Source: Oceanospirillaceae bacterium
Lineage (GTDB): Bacteria; Pseudomonadota; Gammaproteobacteria; Pseudomonadales; Balneatricaceae
NCBI GenBank assembly: GCA_003523085.1
Contig: DPHD01000080.1
Span: 11,272-16,955 of the forward strand
Reading direction: 5' to 3'
DNA length: 5,684 nt
In this document: positions 5,661-5,684 of the stretch, piece after piece
Layout: every line of letters begins with the position of its first letter
How positions within the stretch are numbered: the first letter of the stretch is position 1
Made by a program: the position numbers and the translations under genes
Notes under the pieces: model-generated
The model's input: the letters and a program-made list of their open reading frames with translations, nothing else
Told to the model about the DNA's origin: nothing
Database searches by the model: none

Positions 5661-5684
5661 AGATTGCGGCCTGCGCCGCAATGA
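5661..5684. repeat. Fourth REP-like unit, cut by window edge
   Basis: The 24 bases at the end of the window are identical to the start of units 2 and 3, including the complete ATTGCGGC / GCCGCAAT palindrome (5663-5682). The unit lies 88 bases after the start of unit 3, out of the 36-base register, because the second palindrome type is inserted between them. The array evidently continues beyond the window. Confidence 0.85.

Noticed and set aside
5501..5684. Possible CRISPR array (regular 36-base period, near-identical palindromic repeats)
   Set aside because: The non-repeated part of each unit is only about six bases, too short for spacers, and the two visible ones resemble each other. The register is lost after unit 3.

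Overview
The window is a compact stretch of bacterial housekeeping chromosome, most likely from a gammaproteobacterium of the Pseudomonas/Cellvibrio kind. The predicted MreB, MreC, GatC, GatA and GatB resemble the Pseudomonas forms as I remember them. The divergent arrangement mreDCB / gatCAB is also, to my knowledge, the one found in Pseudomonas. No genus can be fixed from the sequence alone.

Left half, minus strand: mreB (970-2007), then mreC (50-889 or slightly longer), then the first 16 codons of mreD, cut by the window edge. These genes encode the rod-shape (elongasome) scaffold: a membrane-bound actin-like filament, its periplasm-facing partner, and an integral membrane partner. A strong intrinsic terminator-like hairpin sits in the gap between mreB and mreC and should make MreB more abundant than MreC and MreD. 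mreC and mreD are coupled by a TAATG overlap. The mreC start is unclear: the best ribosome binding site and family alignment point to a rare ATC codon.

Middle, 2008-2281: a 274-base divergent control region. It has candidate promoters for both directions, a pair of mutually exclusive short hairpins, a near-perfect 12-base direct repeat and two small palindromes. No gene was seen there.

Right half, plus strand: gatC, gatA and gatB, packed with 1- and 2-base gaps. They encode the three-subunit tRNA-dependent amidotransferase that turns Glu-tRNA(Gln) and/or Asp-tRNA(Asn) into the correctly charged tRNAs. All three look intact, with the GatA Ser-cisSer-Lys triad present.

Right edge, 5492-5684: non-coding and repeat-rich. 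Three tandem 36-base units, each with a GC-rich palindrome, begin 9 bases after the gatB stop. A different palindrome and a fourth unit follow, the latter running off the window. This REP/MITE-like block is the most accessory-looking part of the window. I see no evidence for a new defence, metabolic or mobile system here; the points worth checking are regulatory ones and the repeat block.
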